This document shows, one piece after another, positions 9,193-20,984 of a stretch of 64,000 bases of DNA; the first letter of the stretch is position 1, and every line of letters starts with the position of its first letter. The stretch spans positions 1,336,501-1,400,500 of the forward strand of contig JARHVA010000123.1 in the NCBI GenBank assembly GCA_037957365.1. Reading direction: 5' to 3'. Source of the DNA: Torreya grandis. Its lineage: Eukaryota; Streptophyta; Pinopsida; Cupressales; Taxaceae. Position numbers and translations under genes: made by a program. Under the pieces are notes generated by a model. It did no database searches. It was given only the letters and a program-made list of their open reading frames with translations, and was not told the origin of the DNA.

Positions 9193-10697
9193 TGTAATGT
9201 CCCTTTTCAGTCCTTCCCAACATTCTTGGAAGATCCCAAGAATATTGGAGTGAACCATTATTATCAAGTAGGGATTTTGATAGTGGTAGTTAGTTCAAGA
9301 AATCAAAATATGTCTAATGGTTATTTTGGATGCAATTTTGACCTTCTAGGAGCTCTCCACATTTCTTGGAGAATCTTATTATTTTTTTAAAGTATTGATT
9401 TTCATTAAATTGGATCTCCAGTAAGCTTGTAAGTTTGTTAGCATCTTTAGAATTCACTGTTGGGCTATTTTTGTATTCTCTACAACTTTGGGTAGATGTG
9501 AAGAAAATGATCAAAATATTAAATAATTAATATTTAATTTGTCAAAGGGTGAATTAAAAGACAAATTATATTAATTATTCATAAAGGTGAACATTAAGTG
9601 TCTTATGGGTTCAAAAGTAATTTATAAAATGAAAGTCACTTATATGGAGATTAAGTGTCACTATAAAATGACTTATGTTGGAGGCCAAAAGCCAAAATAT
9701 TATAAAGTCACTTTATTAAGTGTGGAAAAGTTTATTTAAAAATTAATTTTTAAATATAAATTCCAAAACTTTCCTAGGGTGTTATAAAAGGAGGTTGTGA
9801 GGACCCATTTCAATTATTTTTGTTTTGATATTTTCTAGAAATATCTTAGAGAGATGGAACCTTTAGTTCTTCTAAACCCTAAGATGAAAAACCTTGGGAA
9901 TATTGTTTTCATGGATGAAAACCCACCTATCCAATCTTTGGTGGATTCATTCAGGATTCAAAAGAGTGCAGATTTATTGCAGATTGAAAGATTGGTTGTG
10001 GGGACAAAAACCCATTTAGTCAACCTGGGCAAATTCATTCAAAATTTGTAAGTACATATATTTAAATAGGTTCAAAGTTTGTGTTGAACAATATTATTTT
10101 TGGAGTTGAAGCATTGAAGGAGATCATAGCATTTGAAGCGGATTTAGTGTTCGAAGTTAAGTGATTTTGTAGGGTTTCAAAGAAATATCACAACTGCTAA
10201 AAAATTATCTTCACTATAGTTTTTTAGTGCATTCTTTTAATTTTAATATTGCAGATTATCTTGTTTTTATAATCATTATCTCTTTGGGGTAGTTGCAACC
10301 ATTGTTTGTTCATTATTCAGTCTTTTTTGGGGTACAACCCTTCATCAAATGTTTTATCATATAACATGGGTGTTTGAACTCCTTTTGGTATGTACTTTTT
10401 AATACAATATTTAGTTCTACAATTCTAAATTTAACATCCATTTGGGTATTATTAGTCTCAATTGGAATCATTTCATTGTATGTTGCAAACTATTTGGCAA
10501 ATTACCCATATGTATTCATTGAATATTGAATAGCAAATGTGAGTGTTTCTTATAATCTCCACACAAGTTATTCTACATTGTCTATAACCAAAATTTTAGA
10601 TTGATGAACATAATGAAAAATATTTGATGGAATATTTGAACAAGAAAAATCAAATATTTTATGAATTTGAGTTCAAATCTGAGCAATGGATTTTACA
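9193..10697 (+). repeat. 3' LTR of PDS5-carrying element (about 1.5 kb)
   Basis: It begins TGTAATGTCCC and ends ATTTTACA, matching 3370-4880 over its full length with scattered substitutions and small indels. TATAAAAG lies at 9783-9790. The sequence after its end reads directly into a gypsy RNase H domain. Confidence 0.85.
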
Positions 10698-12463
10698 CAG
10701 TGCACTACTCGAATTCTAGCTACTCCTAACTTTTCCAAAACTTTTATTATAAAATGTGATGTATTGGGGCATGGTTTGTGTGTAGTCCTCATGCATTATG
10801 CTAGACCCATTGCATATGAAATTCATCAACTATAAGGTAAAAAATTTTAGAAGCCCATTTATGAGAAGGAAATGTTGGGTATTCTTCATGTGATCAAGCA
10901 AGAGATGTCTCATTTAATGGGAAGTCACTTTAAGGTGAATACATATCATGACCCTCTAAAAACACTTCTTAAAATATAGGTCATCATCATAATAAAAATA
11001 AAATTAAGTCACAAATATGTTGGGTATGACTTTGAAACCATACATAATAAATGGAAGTAAAATGTAGTGACAGATGCACTTTCAAGAAGGGATGAAAATG
11101 CAAAAGGTTAGTTGTATGTCATGTGCATATTATATGAGAATTAGGTATATTATCAGCTAGGATATGAGTGTCAAGAGGACACAAATATTTAAAATCACAT
11201 TCATAAACTTTAGTAAGATCCAAATACTTCAGATAAATTTGGATGAAAGGGGATACCCTGTGGTACAAGGATAGGCTATACTTATGTAAAAATTTAAGCC
11301 TTAAGCATTACATTATTGAAGAGATCCATGCTTTTCCAATGGGTATACATTTAGAATCAAGTAGGTTTCTTTTTTGGAAGGACTAAAGTGTGATGCAAAA
11401 AAAATATTGGAATGTTTGGTATGTTAGCAAAACAAAGGAGAGATAATGTTTACAACCTTTATCTATTCCTAGAAAGTGATGGGAGAAGGTGTCCACGGTT
11501 TTCATTACAAGATTGACAAAGCAATAATGGAAAAGTGTCATCATGCTAATCATTGATAGACTTGCAATATATGCCCATGTTTATGTTGTCACATCTTTTT
11601 GTTGCAATAACTCTAATAATCACATTTGCAGTGATAATTCAGAAGCTACATGGGACCCCAAAGATTATAGTAAGTGATAGTGACCCTGTATTTACTATGA
11701 ATTTTTGATTAATTTATTCTTTTGTTTGGGTGGTCAACTAGTTCTTAGCTCTTCATATCATCCCCAATATTATGGGTAAATAGAGGTAGTCAAAAAGTGT
11801 TTTGGGTAAATAGAGGCAGTTAATAAGCAAACATAGTGGGTTAACTAGATGCCACTATATATAACATTTATTTAGATACTTCTTTCAAGATGAGCCCATT
11901 ATATAATTTTATGGATATCCTCCTCTATCCATCATCTCATCTTTGAAATTAAGACTAAGAGTTCAAGCATTTAAAGAGTATAGTCAACACCAATAAATGG
12001 TATTCTCCAATTTCATGGAGAACCTAGACATGACACAAAGCTAAATGAACCAATAAGCAGATCAAAATAGGAGTGAAAGGAATTTTTAAGTGAGAGACTG
12101 GGTTTTTCTCAAGTTGTATCCATATAAACAAATGTATTTAAAGTAATAAAATAAGGATAACAAACTACCACTAAAGTATTAGGGTCCTTATAATATATTA
12201 TGAAAATTGGGAATGTGGCATATAAATTGAAGTTACCTCAGTAAGCTAAAATACACTCCATGTTTCATGTCATATTTAAATAAAGCTAGTAGTCAGAAGA
12301 TTCCAATCTAGATAGAGTTACTAGACCTTGATGTTGAGGGAAGGGTTATATTGGAGCCTAAATATATTCTTGATACATGCACTAAGAGGCTACAAATAAG
12401 GATGATCATAGGGTCTTACTATTTGTAAGAATCCACCTAGAAAATAAGTAACATAGGAAGGTG
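10698..12463 (+). pseudogene. Ty3/gypsy pol remnant: RNase H and integrase
   Basis: The plus-strand frames give a decayed pol C-terminal half. RNase H starts at the junction (LATPNFSKTFIIKCD) and contains YEKEMLGILHVIK, SHFKV and ending VVTDALSRRDE (to about 11095). An integrase zinc-binding region lies around 11240-11430 and a core domain around 11480-11860 with KLHGTPKIIVSDSDPVFT. In the core domain the first catalytic Asp has been lost (VSTVFI where VSMDFI is usual). A C-terminal GPY/F-like motif (YLGPYNI, FHVIFK) lies at about 12175-12290, then a chromodomain-like tail. There are many stops and frameshifts. The N-terminal half (gag, protease, RT) is not adjacent, since the PDS5 element inserted at the start of RNase H. 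The orphan left half would lie upstream of this window's element pair. Confidence 0.8.
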
Positions 12464-15400
12464 TGTCATAACCACCAAAATTCCAAACAAAATTTTTGAT
12501 TTTAGGGACTAGATTCAATTGTTTATCTCTAAGTCACTAATATATAACTTTTGCATAGTTTCACTTCCCATTTTTTATAGTTGATAACACAACAATTATG
12601 AGCAACCCACAAAATTCATTCATGACTAAATTGTAGTTTTATTTAGTGAACCTAAAACAAAAATAGGTAAGCAAGATAAGGAGATAGTGTCTCCACCCTA
12701 ACCTATAGCTATCAAATTCATTTACTCACTAAATGTAAGATTAGGGAAGTATTGAATTGAAAAATTAACTAGCATCATGGAACATAATAGTTTCAATATA
12801 AACTACAATTAGCATGCTTGCCCACGTGCATCTCATTCAAGTCCAATAGTTGGGTGATAATCCAAAGATGAACCAAGTATGATTATGATCTTCATGCTAG
12901 TTAGGTTGAGTCCCTTTTAACACCTATTTCATAACATTAAGAATGAGATCATAACTAGTTAGGTTGCAATAGGAGAAAAGTATCCTACGAACATGGGTGT
13001 TTCTAAGTTACATAGATAGTAAGCCCATTAAAATGATTACCTTACATTTCACCTCCAATACTTTTAAACCAAGGAGAATTAATTCTTCTAAACAACATTG
13101 CCTCTGAGACTCAATTTAATAACAAACATCACTATCCATAAGGACCTTATAATTAGGTGCATCAAGGTCCACGATGCTAAAGAGAGTACAAGATAGAGAT
13201 CTCTAATTGTAGTAGTAACATCAATTAAATACCTCTGACTTACAAACACTAATTAATGAAATGTTGAAATGTGGCTTAGTAATGTAAAACTAGTTGTGAG
13301 GTTAAAATATAACTATCTAGATTTAAACATTTGAATTACTAACTCCACTAGATTATTATGAACAACTAAACCATTATACTTATACTAAGAATTATTATCC
13401 ATCATCAAATCAAGTACTATAATTGGCATAGCTTGTTGAGAGATGCCTAACTTTACCTTATCTAGATCAAGGACTACTTAATATTGGGTATTTTCCCATG
13501 GTTTAACAAGGAAACATCCTCACATAGTATTTATTGTTCTTAGTAGAGTTGTAGAGGTTCAATCTAATATCAGGTCTATGATATGCAACCCACTTCATTA
13601 TGTGCCTTGTCATGCAAAAAAATTTCCATGTTGTTTATGAAGTACAAGGTTTCTCCCTATTTTGGGGTAGAGTTTTCTAGTGTTGTTCCAAATTTTATAT
13701 TAGTATGTTTTCTTTAATGGATAAATCCATAAGTAAAATGTTACCTAATCAAACCTTGCATAAGGATAATTCATGGTTAAGGATCCTAATATGAGTGGTT
13801 ATAGTTGGCACTCATACACCCAAATTATCAAAGTTCCTAATATGCAACTACAACATGCAATTCAAATTTCCCATCAAATATTAATCCTTGTTGAGATACA
13901 ATTGACATAATATGTATGTATGGGTAGAGTATAAACTTCTCAAATTCCTAGTAGATAGTGATTGTTTTAAGTTTTGAATTATTGCATCGGGATTAATTCA
14001 CTATAAAATTAATAACATCTAAGGTTATCAAAGAGCAATATTAACTAGGTGAAGATAGGGTACAATAGAGTTACCATTAAATGTTTAATAAGACCGATAA
14101 AATTGACTATCATAACATAGTTATGACCATAGGTGTAATACCACAATTTCAAATGAAAGAGTTCACCATGAAATGAAGTGATAAATGTTAAACAACATAA
14201 CCTTACCCTCTGATATAATTGAGGTAAGAACCTATGCATTCAATCGATTGATAGAACATACTTAGGAGCAAAGACAATTTTGCTAGTGCCCACCCAATGA
14301 TCCTTGTTGTAATTATTGAAATGGTAAAGAATATAACAAATTTTATTTATCTCCTTCAAACTAAATATAAAACACTAACATTGGAATAAATGACATCTCC
14401 TCAGAGAGCTACTTACCCTCAAAATTCAAGGTTGAAATGTACATTTTTATACTAGCAGGGGATTTGCATCCAACATTATAAACTTCAAAATTTTGAGGAT
14501 TTTAATAGTAAAAGATATAACTAGCCCAAACCTTGAAGATTTCCATATTAATCCTTTGAATTAGTAGTAAGATAGTGAGTTTGAATTTTGGTCCATATAT
14601 TTCATATTGTCATGGTAACCAAGATACATTAACACTATCAACATAACAAGTTTCAAGGTTACATGATACTCATAATCTCAATTTGTAAACAAAAGAGTGG
14701 TCACTACCATAGAATCAATTAATTTATATCTAAAATGACCTCTATATACTCATTAACCATAAAGGAATTAATGGTATTCACATAATGAGCAAAGTAACAC
14801 TAATATTATCAATATGATATAATGTTTAGATTCATATTATCATTTTCTAATAATACTATGATAGTTCTTAGTATACCAATATCATTCAATAGTTGGATTT
14901 TCCCTTTTCATTCAAGATGAGAATATACATAACTATTAAAAAATAGAGTACTATTATTCAAGATAAAGACCAAATTTAAGATGCTTATTACTTGTAAGCA
15001 ACACAAATATAGATACAAATAGATGCAAGCTATCAAAAATGAAACCGATCCATTAATCTATACAACCCTCTCTTATAGGAAGATATAAGACCAAAATTCA
15101 TGATATGAGAAGAACAGACTATGCACCACTTTATCACATATAATATAGTTGATAAAAATTTGTCAAGATGACAACATTCCTATCTTAAACCACTAATGCA
15201 TCCTTTAATAGCTACATGTATAATAATATGATCAGAGCCAAAATACATATCAGATGTTTCTCATTCTCTATAGTAGTTAGAAATGGATCCAGATGGTTTA
15301 GCATTCTTAAGTAAGGGAACCAAACCCAATTATGAATTAGATTAATAATATGTACCATACCACTAGATTGTAGTAAAAATAACATGACCTAAACTAAAGA

Positions 15401-17040
15401 CCAGTATACATTCTGAAATGAAAGTAAATCACTCATCCAAATTGTGCCAAGCTAATACTCTTGATACCATGGAATTGATTCAATTTTCATGGAAACCATA
15501 ACATCTATTATCTTAGAATGTCATTAGGGCATCATATTACTAGTAATGAGTATAACAATATATTTTTCATATTTTAGTATATTCTATTATAAAACACTAA
15601 TGACAACCCTAACATAGAAGGGTAGTAAGAAGTAGTAGTAAATGTTGAAACTAATGCATCTACCTTCCCATGCTATTAATAAGAAGTCACAACCCAATAT
15701 CTAGTGAATTTTAACTATAAAAATCATGAAATTTTCATCAAGTGGAACTAACAATTTGTTTTTAAAAGATCATACAAGTAGTGTAGCACCTTAGTAATCC
15801 AGCTTGAGTTTCTTTCACAGATATGGGCTATATGACCCCTCCATATGTCATCTTTATCCACCCCCCAACCATAAAAATGAGTGTTTGATAAAAATTCAAG
15901 TATTAGGACACCCAACTATGAGGAAGAGAAGGGGATCATTATAAGACAAAATTATTAGTAATGTTACATAACAATGACCGTAACACAAAGCTAATCCATA
16001 CAACATTATCATACTCCCAATGAAAATCAACATGACCCAAATAATTACAATAAACTCACATCCCACATAACCTTTACACAATATAGTTCCATATAATTAT
16101 AACTAGGGTAGCTAACCTCAAATAGATATCAATCATTGACATCTAGGGCACAGTCTCTAAGTTCAACCTGAGATTCACTTCTCTAATAGAGTTATATATT
16201 TTATCATATCAAATCTTAAGAGTGTTTTAAGTGAAGGAATAAGGAAATAATAAAATAAAAATTTCCCCAAATAGCAGATGATAAAGACAAGAATAAAGAT
16301 TGAGCAAGTGGAATATCACCCTATGCAAATTGGTAGGGTATTCCTCCTTGATGACCCAATGGGGAACACACTATCAATGTGTATATATATATCCATGAAA
16401 AAACTACCTTTTTATTTCACAAAATCCATTGTTTCTATAAACCAAGGTTTTCATATTACTTACCTTTCCTACAAAAAAAATCCAAAACCTTTTCCAATCA
16501 CTTTCTCAATATCTCCTCCTCTTCTCTTCTTCCCTCTATGGGTATATATATGTATAATTTTACCTTCTTCCCCCTTATATTCCATTTTTCCCCCATGCTA
16601 ATCTCTCCATGACCCAATCATGCCAATGCTAAATTTCACAATATTTATTCAAGCTTGATATTGTGGCAAAGGATCCAAGACTTAAAATCCCATCACATGC
16701 CTTAACTTCACTAAACCTCTCCCCACTTTCTTCCCTCTACTAGGTGGTCAATACAAATAAAAACCCAAATGATTTAATTTTCACCTTCCTTTTTTATTTT
16801 CAACATATTTACTTGATTATTTTCCAAGTTCATGTTAGGAGGATCAAATGTCTTATTACCTTTTACTAAATAAGTCAAAATAATTGATTAGAAACATAAG
16901 GATTCCAAATGTATCTTATCCATCTTTTTGAATTAAGTTAATCTTAATTGCATAACCATAAGGTGGATTCATGCTAAATCAAAATTTACAACATTAGGAT
17001 TTCGTTTAGCATCCACATGATAATGTATTTATAATTTTCA
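12464..17040. other. Non-coding AT-rich stretch, probable gypsy LTR start and debris
   Basis: TGTCATAACC at 12464 follows the pol end and an AGGAAGGTG purine run, so a gypsy 3' LTR probably begins here. I could not find its right end. The next 4.5 kb shows no protein similarity on either strand. Open frames at 14045-14239 and 15896-16081 (minus) and 16278-16612 (plus) are short and featureless. A TATA-rich run with pyrimidine-rich flanks lies at 16480-16600 (GGTATATATATG) and could be a core promoter of an LTR. The text is poor in CG dinucleotides and rich in TA and CA, as expected for old methylated DNA. Confidence 0.45.
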
Positions 17041-19990
17041 TTAAAACCCCTGATAAGTTTTCAAGTGGTTTACCACAAAAGAGGTACATTAAACACAATA
17101 TTTAATTTAAATCTCATAACCAAATATACCTAATCAAATAACTTATAGGATGATCCTAATAAAGCATAAATAATTGAATAAACATGTGACTTAATTTATA
17201 ACAAAAGGTGTGGTAAGGGAGGGTATGAGTCTATTCATAACACCTACATTGATAACTCTAAATAAGTACATGGTTTAGAGATAGTATGTTGATAGTAGAT
17301 CAATAAATACGATTACCATCAAATATAGATTTCATATACCCTACCTATATGACATGATGGATATACTTGTATAAGTTACATACTTTAGTAAGATTGATAT
17401 CTAGAGCGACTACTATCAAATTAAGATTTGAGTACATGAATAGAAGATGACATTTAAGACTAAGAATGATTTATATGAGTGGATTGTGATGTCTTTCAAG
17501 ATGTCCAATGCACCTAGCACATGTATGAGGATGATAAACACTATGATAAGATATTATATTAAGATTTGAGGAGATGAATATAAGATGACATTCAATACCA
17601 AGAAAGGTTTATATGAGTGGATTGTGATGTCATTCAAGATGTCCAATGCACCTAGCACATTTATGAGGATGATAAACACTATGTTATTGGTAAGTTTGTA
17701 GTATTATACTCTTACTATATTTAAATTTTCAATAAGAGTAAATAAAATCACTTAAGGCATTTAAGAATTATACTAGAGCTATTGAGGAAGGAAGAGCTCT
17801 ATGCAATATGAAAAGGTGCAAATTTATGAAAAAGAGTTTGGTGTTCTTTGGAATTTTTATTTCATAATATGGGGTAAGAATGGATGAAGATCAAATAAAA
17901 TTAATTGTTGAGTGGCCTACTCCATAAAATATAACATATGTAATAATTTTTCATGGTTTAAAAAAAATTTATAGAAAGTTAATTAATAATTTTAGTAGTA
18001 TTATTGCATTAATAACAACTTTCATATGAGAAAAAGAATTTGTGTGGAAAATCATAACAAAAAATCAATTACTAAATAAGGTGAAAAAATCCCTTGTTTT
18101 AGTATTGCCAAATTTTAATAAGGTGTTTGAGGTAGACTATGATGCTTCACATGTGGGTGTTGGTGTAGTATTGAGTTAATAAAGGAGGTTGATAACATAT
18201 TATAATGAAAATTTGAATGATGCATGAAATATATAATATACATATGATATTAAATATTTTGACATTATACAAACACTAAGACATTGGAGGCATTACTTAG
18301 TGCCTTGAGTTTATTTTATTATAAACCATCAAGCCGTAGGGTTTATGAACACTTAGCTGAAATTAAATAGCACAATGCAAAGTGGGTTTATTTTTTGTAA
18401 GGGTATAATTTTGTTTTGAAGCACAAATTAGGAAAGCAAAAATTAGTTGATGCCTTAAGAAAATGTGTAACATTTTTAGTCACTATGGTGAATGAAATAG
18501 TTAGATTTGAGATTTTTAATGACTTGTGTGATTTTGATTGAAATTTTTGAAAGGTTATTGAATAATTAAGAAATACATTAATAGGTGAGATTGTTTCTGT
18601 TATGATGATTATCTCATACAAGATGATTATCTTTTAAAAGGAAAGTAACTATGTATTCCAGTTGGATCTATCATAGATGAAAGAACTACATAGTGGTGGC
18701 TTGGGAGGACATTTTATATTTAAAAAATTATAGCTATGGTGAAAGATAATTATTTTTTGTCAAAGATGAATCAAGAGATAACAAGGTATGTAAAAATATG
18801 TAGGATATGTTAAGTGGCTAAAGGTCATGCAAAAAATACAATATTATACATACCATTGCCAAGGCCAAAAGAACCATGGACAAATTTAAGCATGGATTTT
18901 GTTTTCAATCTTCCAAACATACAACAAGGTAATGATTCATTTTTTTTTGGTGTATATAGGTTCTCTAATATGGTTCATTTTATTTCATGCAAGAAAACTA
19001 GTGATATCATTATAGTAGCATATATTTTTTTAAAGATGTTAGATTGTGTGGGCATCCAAAGACCATGAACTCAGATAGAAATACTAAATTTCTAAGTCAT
19101 TTTTGGAGAACCCTATAGAATAAATTGGGAACTAAAATATAATTTATTAATGCATTCAACCCATAGACAAATGGGTAGATAGAGGTGGTAAATGAATTTA
19201 GGAAATTTGTTAAGATACAATTGTTTGAAAGAAACTCAAGCAATGGAACTTGGCATTACCATAGGTTGAGTTTGCATTTTAGTGAACATGTTAATATGGA
19301 TGTCATCATTTCAAATTATTTATGTTATAAATGCTAAGGTTTTTAGACTTGGTATAGTTAACAATTGTAAAGTGGGTAAATGATGATGCAGAGGCATTAA
19401 CATAGCATAATTGCAAGATGAAGGAGAAAGCTATGTGAAAGTATAGATAAGCATGAAGAAACATTAGATGTAATTAGAAGGCCAAATTTATTTGAGGAAG
19501 GAGAATTAGTAATGGTGTACCTAAGAAATGAAATGTTTCTTCAAGGAACATACAACAAGATGAAGTATAAGAAGATTGGCCCATGCAAAATTGTAAAGAA
19601 AATAAATGATAATGCTTATGAGGTAAACTTATCATATAATTTTTGTATTTATCTAGTATTTAATATTTCATATCTAAATGCATTTTGTGGATAGGATAAT
19701 GAAGGTGAATAATAAAAATAATAGGATTGGAGGTAGTCGATGTCAAGGAAGAAAAAAGAAAAGATAGTGTAGGTTTTTGACAAGAAAATAATGAATACCA
19801 AGAAAGATAATTACAACAAGTATTTGATATAGTGGGAAGGATTATAGTAGGAAGATAACACCTAGATATTAAAATGGGAATCAAAAAAATTAGACAAGGA
19901 TAAATGGAAAAATTATGATCAAAATAACTTGTAGGCACTGAGTTATTTTCAACGAGATGAGAATGATGCAGGAGCATACATTGTGGAAGG
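17040..19990 (+). pseudogene. Ty3/gypsy (chromovirus-like) pol remnant: RT, RNase H, integrase, chromodomain
   Basis: Order of motifs: FSSGLPQKR (start of RT, about 17055), INTITIKYRFHIP (17310), SKIDI and [10 protein letters not shown] (17380-17490), then KFMKKSLVFFG and DEDQIK (17820-17900), VEWPTP (17910) and DASHVGVGVVLS (18140, RNase H). RNase H goes on with TLRHWRHYL, then integrase with PKEPWTNLSMDFVFNLP (18860-18915). Integrase ends with VYLRNEMFLQGTYNKMKYKK, GPCKI and FNISYLN (19512-19690). A chromodomain-like tail ends in NDAGA (about 19970). The RT active site, expected YIDD, reads YSYY near 17700, so both catalytic Asp are lost. Many stops are present, and a 138-bp piece of RT is duplicated. 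The tail is interrupted at 20020 by the copia element. Confidence 0.85.
17423..17698 (+). repeat. 138-bp in-frame tandem duplication within RT
   Basis: The run from AAGATTTGAGTACATGAA (17423) is repeated from AAGATTTGAGGAGATGAA (17561). Both copies include the RT motif LYEWIVMSF and the NAPST.MRMINTM block. The period is 138 bp (46 codons), so the frame is kept. The two copies differ by several substitutions, so the duplication is not recent. Confidence 0.8.
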
Positions 19991-20014
19991 AATAAATTTT
20001 GACTTGGGACTTCA

Positions 20015-20019
20015 TTTGA
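20015..20019. repeat. Target-site duplication TTTGA, left
   Basis: TTTGA directly precedes the copia 5' LTR and is repeated exactly at 27044-27048 after the 3' LTR. Removing the element rejoins ACTTCATTTGATCCCTC. Confidence 0.9.
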
Positions 20020-20440
20020 TGTTGGAAATATTTTAAATGATGTCAAAGGTCTAACATTATTAGTGAAAAAGGCCTCAAATCATTTAATGTCTTAAAGTTT
20101 TTTTAATGTTCATAGTTTGGCTAAAGTGTGTTGATATTTATTTAATATTAACAAATATATTTTTCGTTGCATAAAGTCAAAAGAGGGCCCATGAAGAGGT
20201 CGAAGAATCATGAGATAAAGACAAAAGAGGGAAAGGACACATTTTCTCATGAAGAGTCACCTTGAGGAATTCGAAAATTCACCAAAATAAAGACAAAAGG
20301 AGAAAGAATGCATTTTCTCATGAAGGGTTACCATGTGACTTTTCAAATGAAAGGATTCGAAGGGTCATGCAAGTTTGGTTCCATTTTCCATGTGGATTGA
20401 AGGGTCACAAATGGTGGATGCTAAAGGTCATTTTGAAAGA

Positions 20441-20448
20441 TATAAAAT
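20441..20448 (+). promoter_or_regulatory. TATA box of copia LTR
   Basis: TATAAAAT about 420 bp into the LTR is kept in the 3' LTR at 26573-26580. Confidence 0.6.
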
Positions 20449-20604
20449 GAGGTTTGGGAAGCCATTTTAAATATACAAGAGAGTGCATGGTTTGTAATTG
20501 TTTTTTATAAGAAAAGAGGAGAGAAGAGAAAGAGATATAGTAGAGTTCTATCATTTGTTGAGAAAAAAAAATTGAGAGATAGTTGTGTTTTATACACAAA
20601 AAGG

Positions 20605-20704
20605 GTTGGTGCTCCTGTGGGTTAGTGCTCACAAATCATTTTTGTGTTGGTGCTCAACAAAGGGGTTGGTGCTCTTGCAAACTTTGTAATTTGAGTTGGT
20701 GCTC
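20605..20704 (+). repeat. Five GTTGGTGCTC words in LTR leader
   Basis: Copies start at 20605, 20621 (GTTAGTGCTC), 20646, 20665 and 20695. The 3' LTR keeps the array at 26736-26821 with three exact words. The array lies 165-260 bp after the TATA box, so it would be in the RNA. Confidence 0.7.
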
Positions 20705-20919
20705 ATTCATATACTTAAGATTATTTTTCATGGTTTTTTTCACTTTGGGTTTCCACGTAAAAATCTGGTGTCTCTCTCTCTCTTGTGTGGTGCATGTTTT
20801 GTCTTAGTTTTATTGCATATCTTGAATGTATGGTTAAGTGGAGTTTGATTAAGAAAAAGTTTTATAAGATATATGATATATTGATTCACCCCCATCTCAG
20901 TATGTCTTATGCTTAACAA

Positions 20920-20931
20920 TTAGTATCAGAG
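20920..20931 (+). promoter_or_regulatory. Primer-binding site, initiator tRNA-Met type
   Basis: TTAGTATCAGAG matches the canonical TTGGTATCAGAG except for one transition and begins one base after the LTR. Confidence 0.8.
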
Positions 20932-20984
20932 TAGGTTCTTTTGGAAAGAGTTTAACAACTTGAAGGTAGATCAAGGAAAGCACG

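Larger units (their letters stand above)
3370..10697 (+). mobile_element. LTR retrotransposon carrying a captured PDS5-like segment
   Basis: Two direct LTRs (3370-4880 and 9193-10697), a primer-binding site, a polypurine tract and an internal region of about 4.3 kb make this a structurally recognisable LTR element. About 2.6 kb of the internal region remains once the insertion at 6803-8536 is removed. I find no reverse transcriptase, RNase H or integrase in it. The coding text is a PDS5-like block followed by unidentified protein text, so the element is non-autonomous and transduces host sequence, as maize Bs1 does with a proton-ATPase. The right end sits inside a gypsy pol remnant (10698-12463). 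The base run after it, CAGTG, could be one half of a target repeat, but the matching left end is not available because the upstream copy is truncated. Confidence 0.75.
20020..20918 (+). repeat. Copia 5' LTR (899 bp)
   Basis: It starts TGTTGGAAATATT and ends TGCTTAACA-like (GCTTAACA), followed at once by the primer site. TATAAAAT is at 20441-20448. Downstream of it, in the transcribed part, are five GTTGGTGCTC-type words (20605-20704) and a TC microsatellite near 20771. It matches 26153-27043 throughout. Confidence 0.9.

Noticed and set aside
14045..16081. Minus-strand hydrophobic frames at 14045-14239 and 15896-16081 as membrane proteins
   Set aside because: Hydrophobicity follows from AT-rich antisense codons. 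They are short, unsupported and have no conserved partner.
16278..16612. Two overlapping open frames near 16.3-16.6 kb
   Set aside because: They are low-complexity, pyrimidine-rich translations with no domain, more likely LTR promoter DNA.
19660..20046. 128-codon minus-strand open frame
   Set aside because: It is antisense to the gypsy integrase C-terminus and chromodomain-like tail, whose plus-strand protein text is recognisable.
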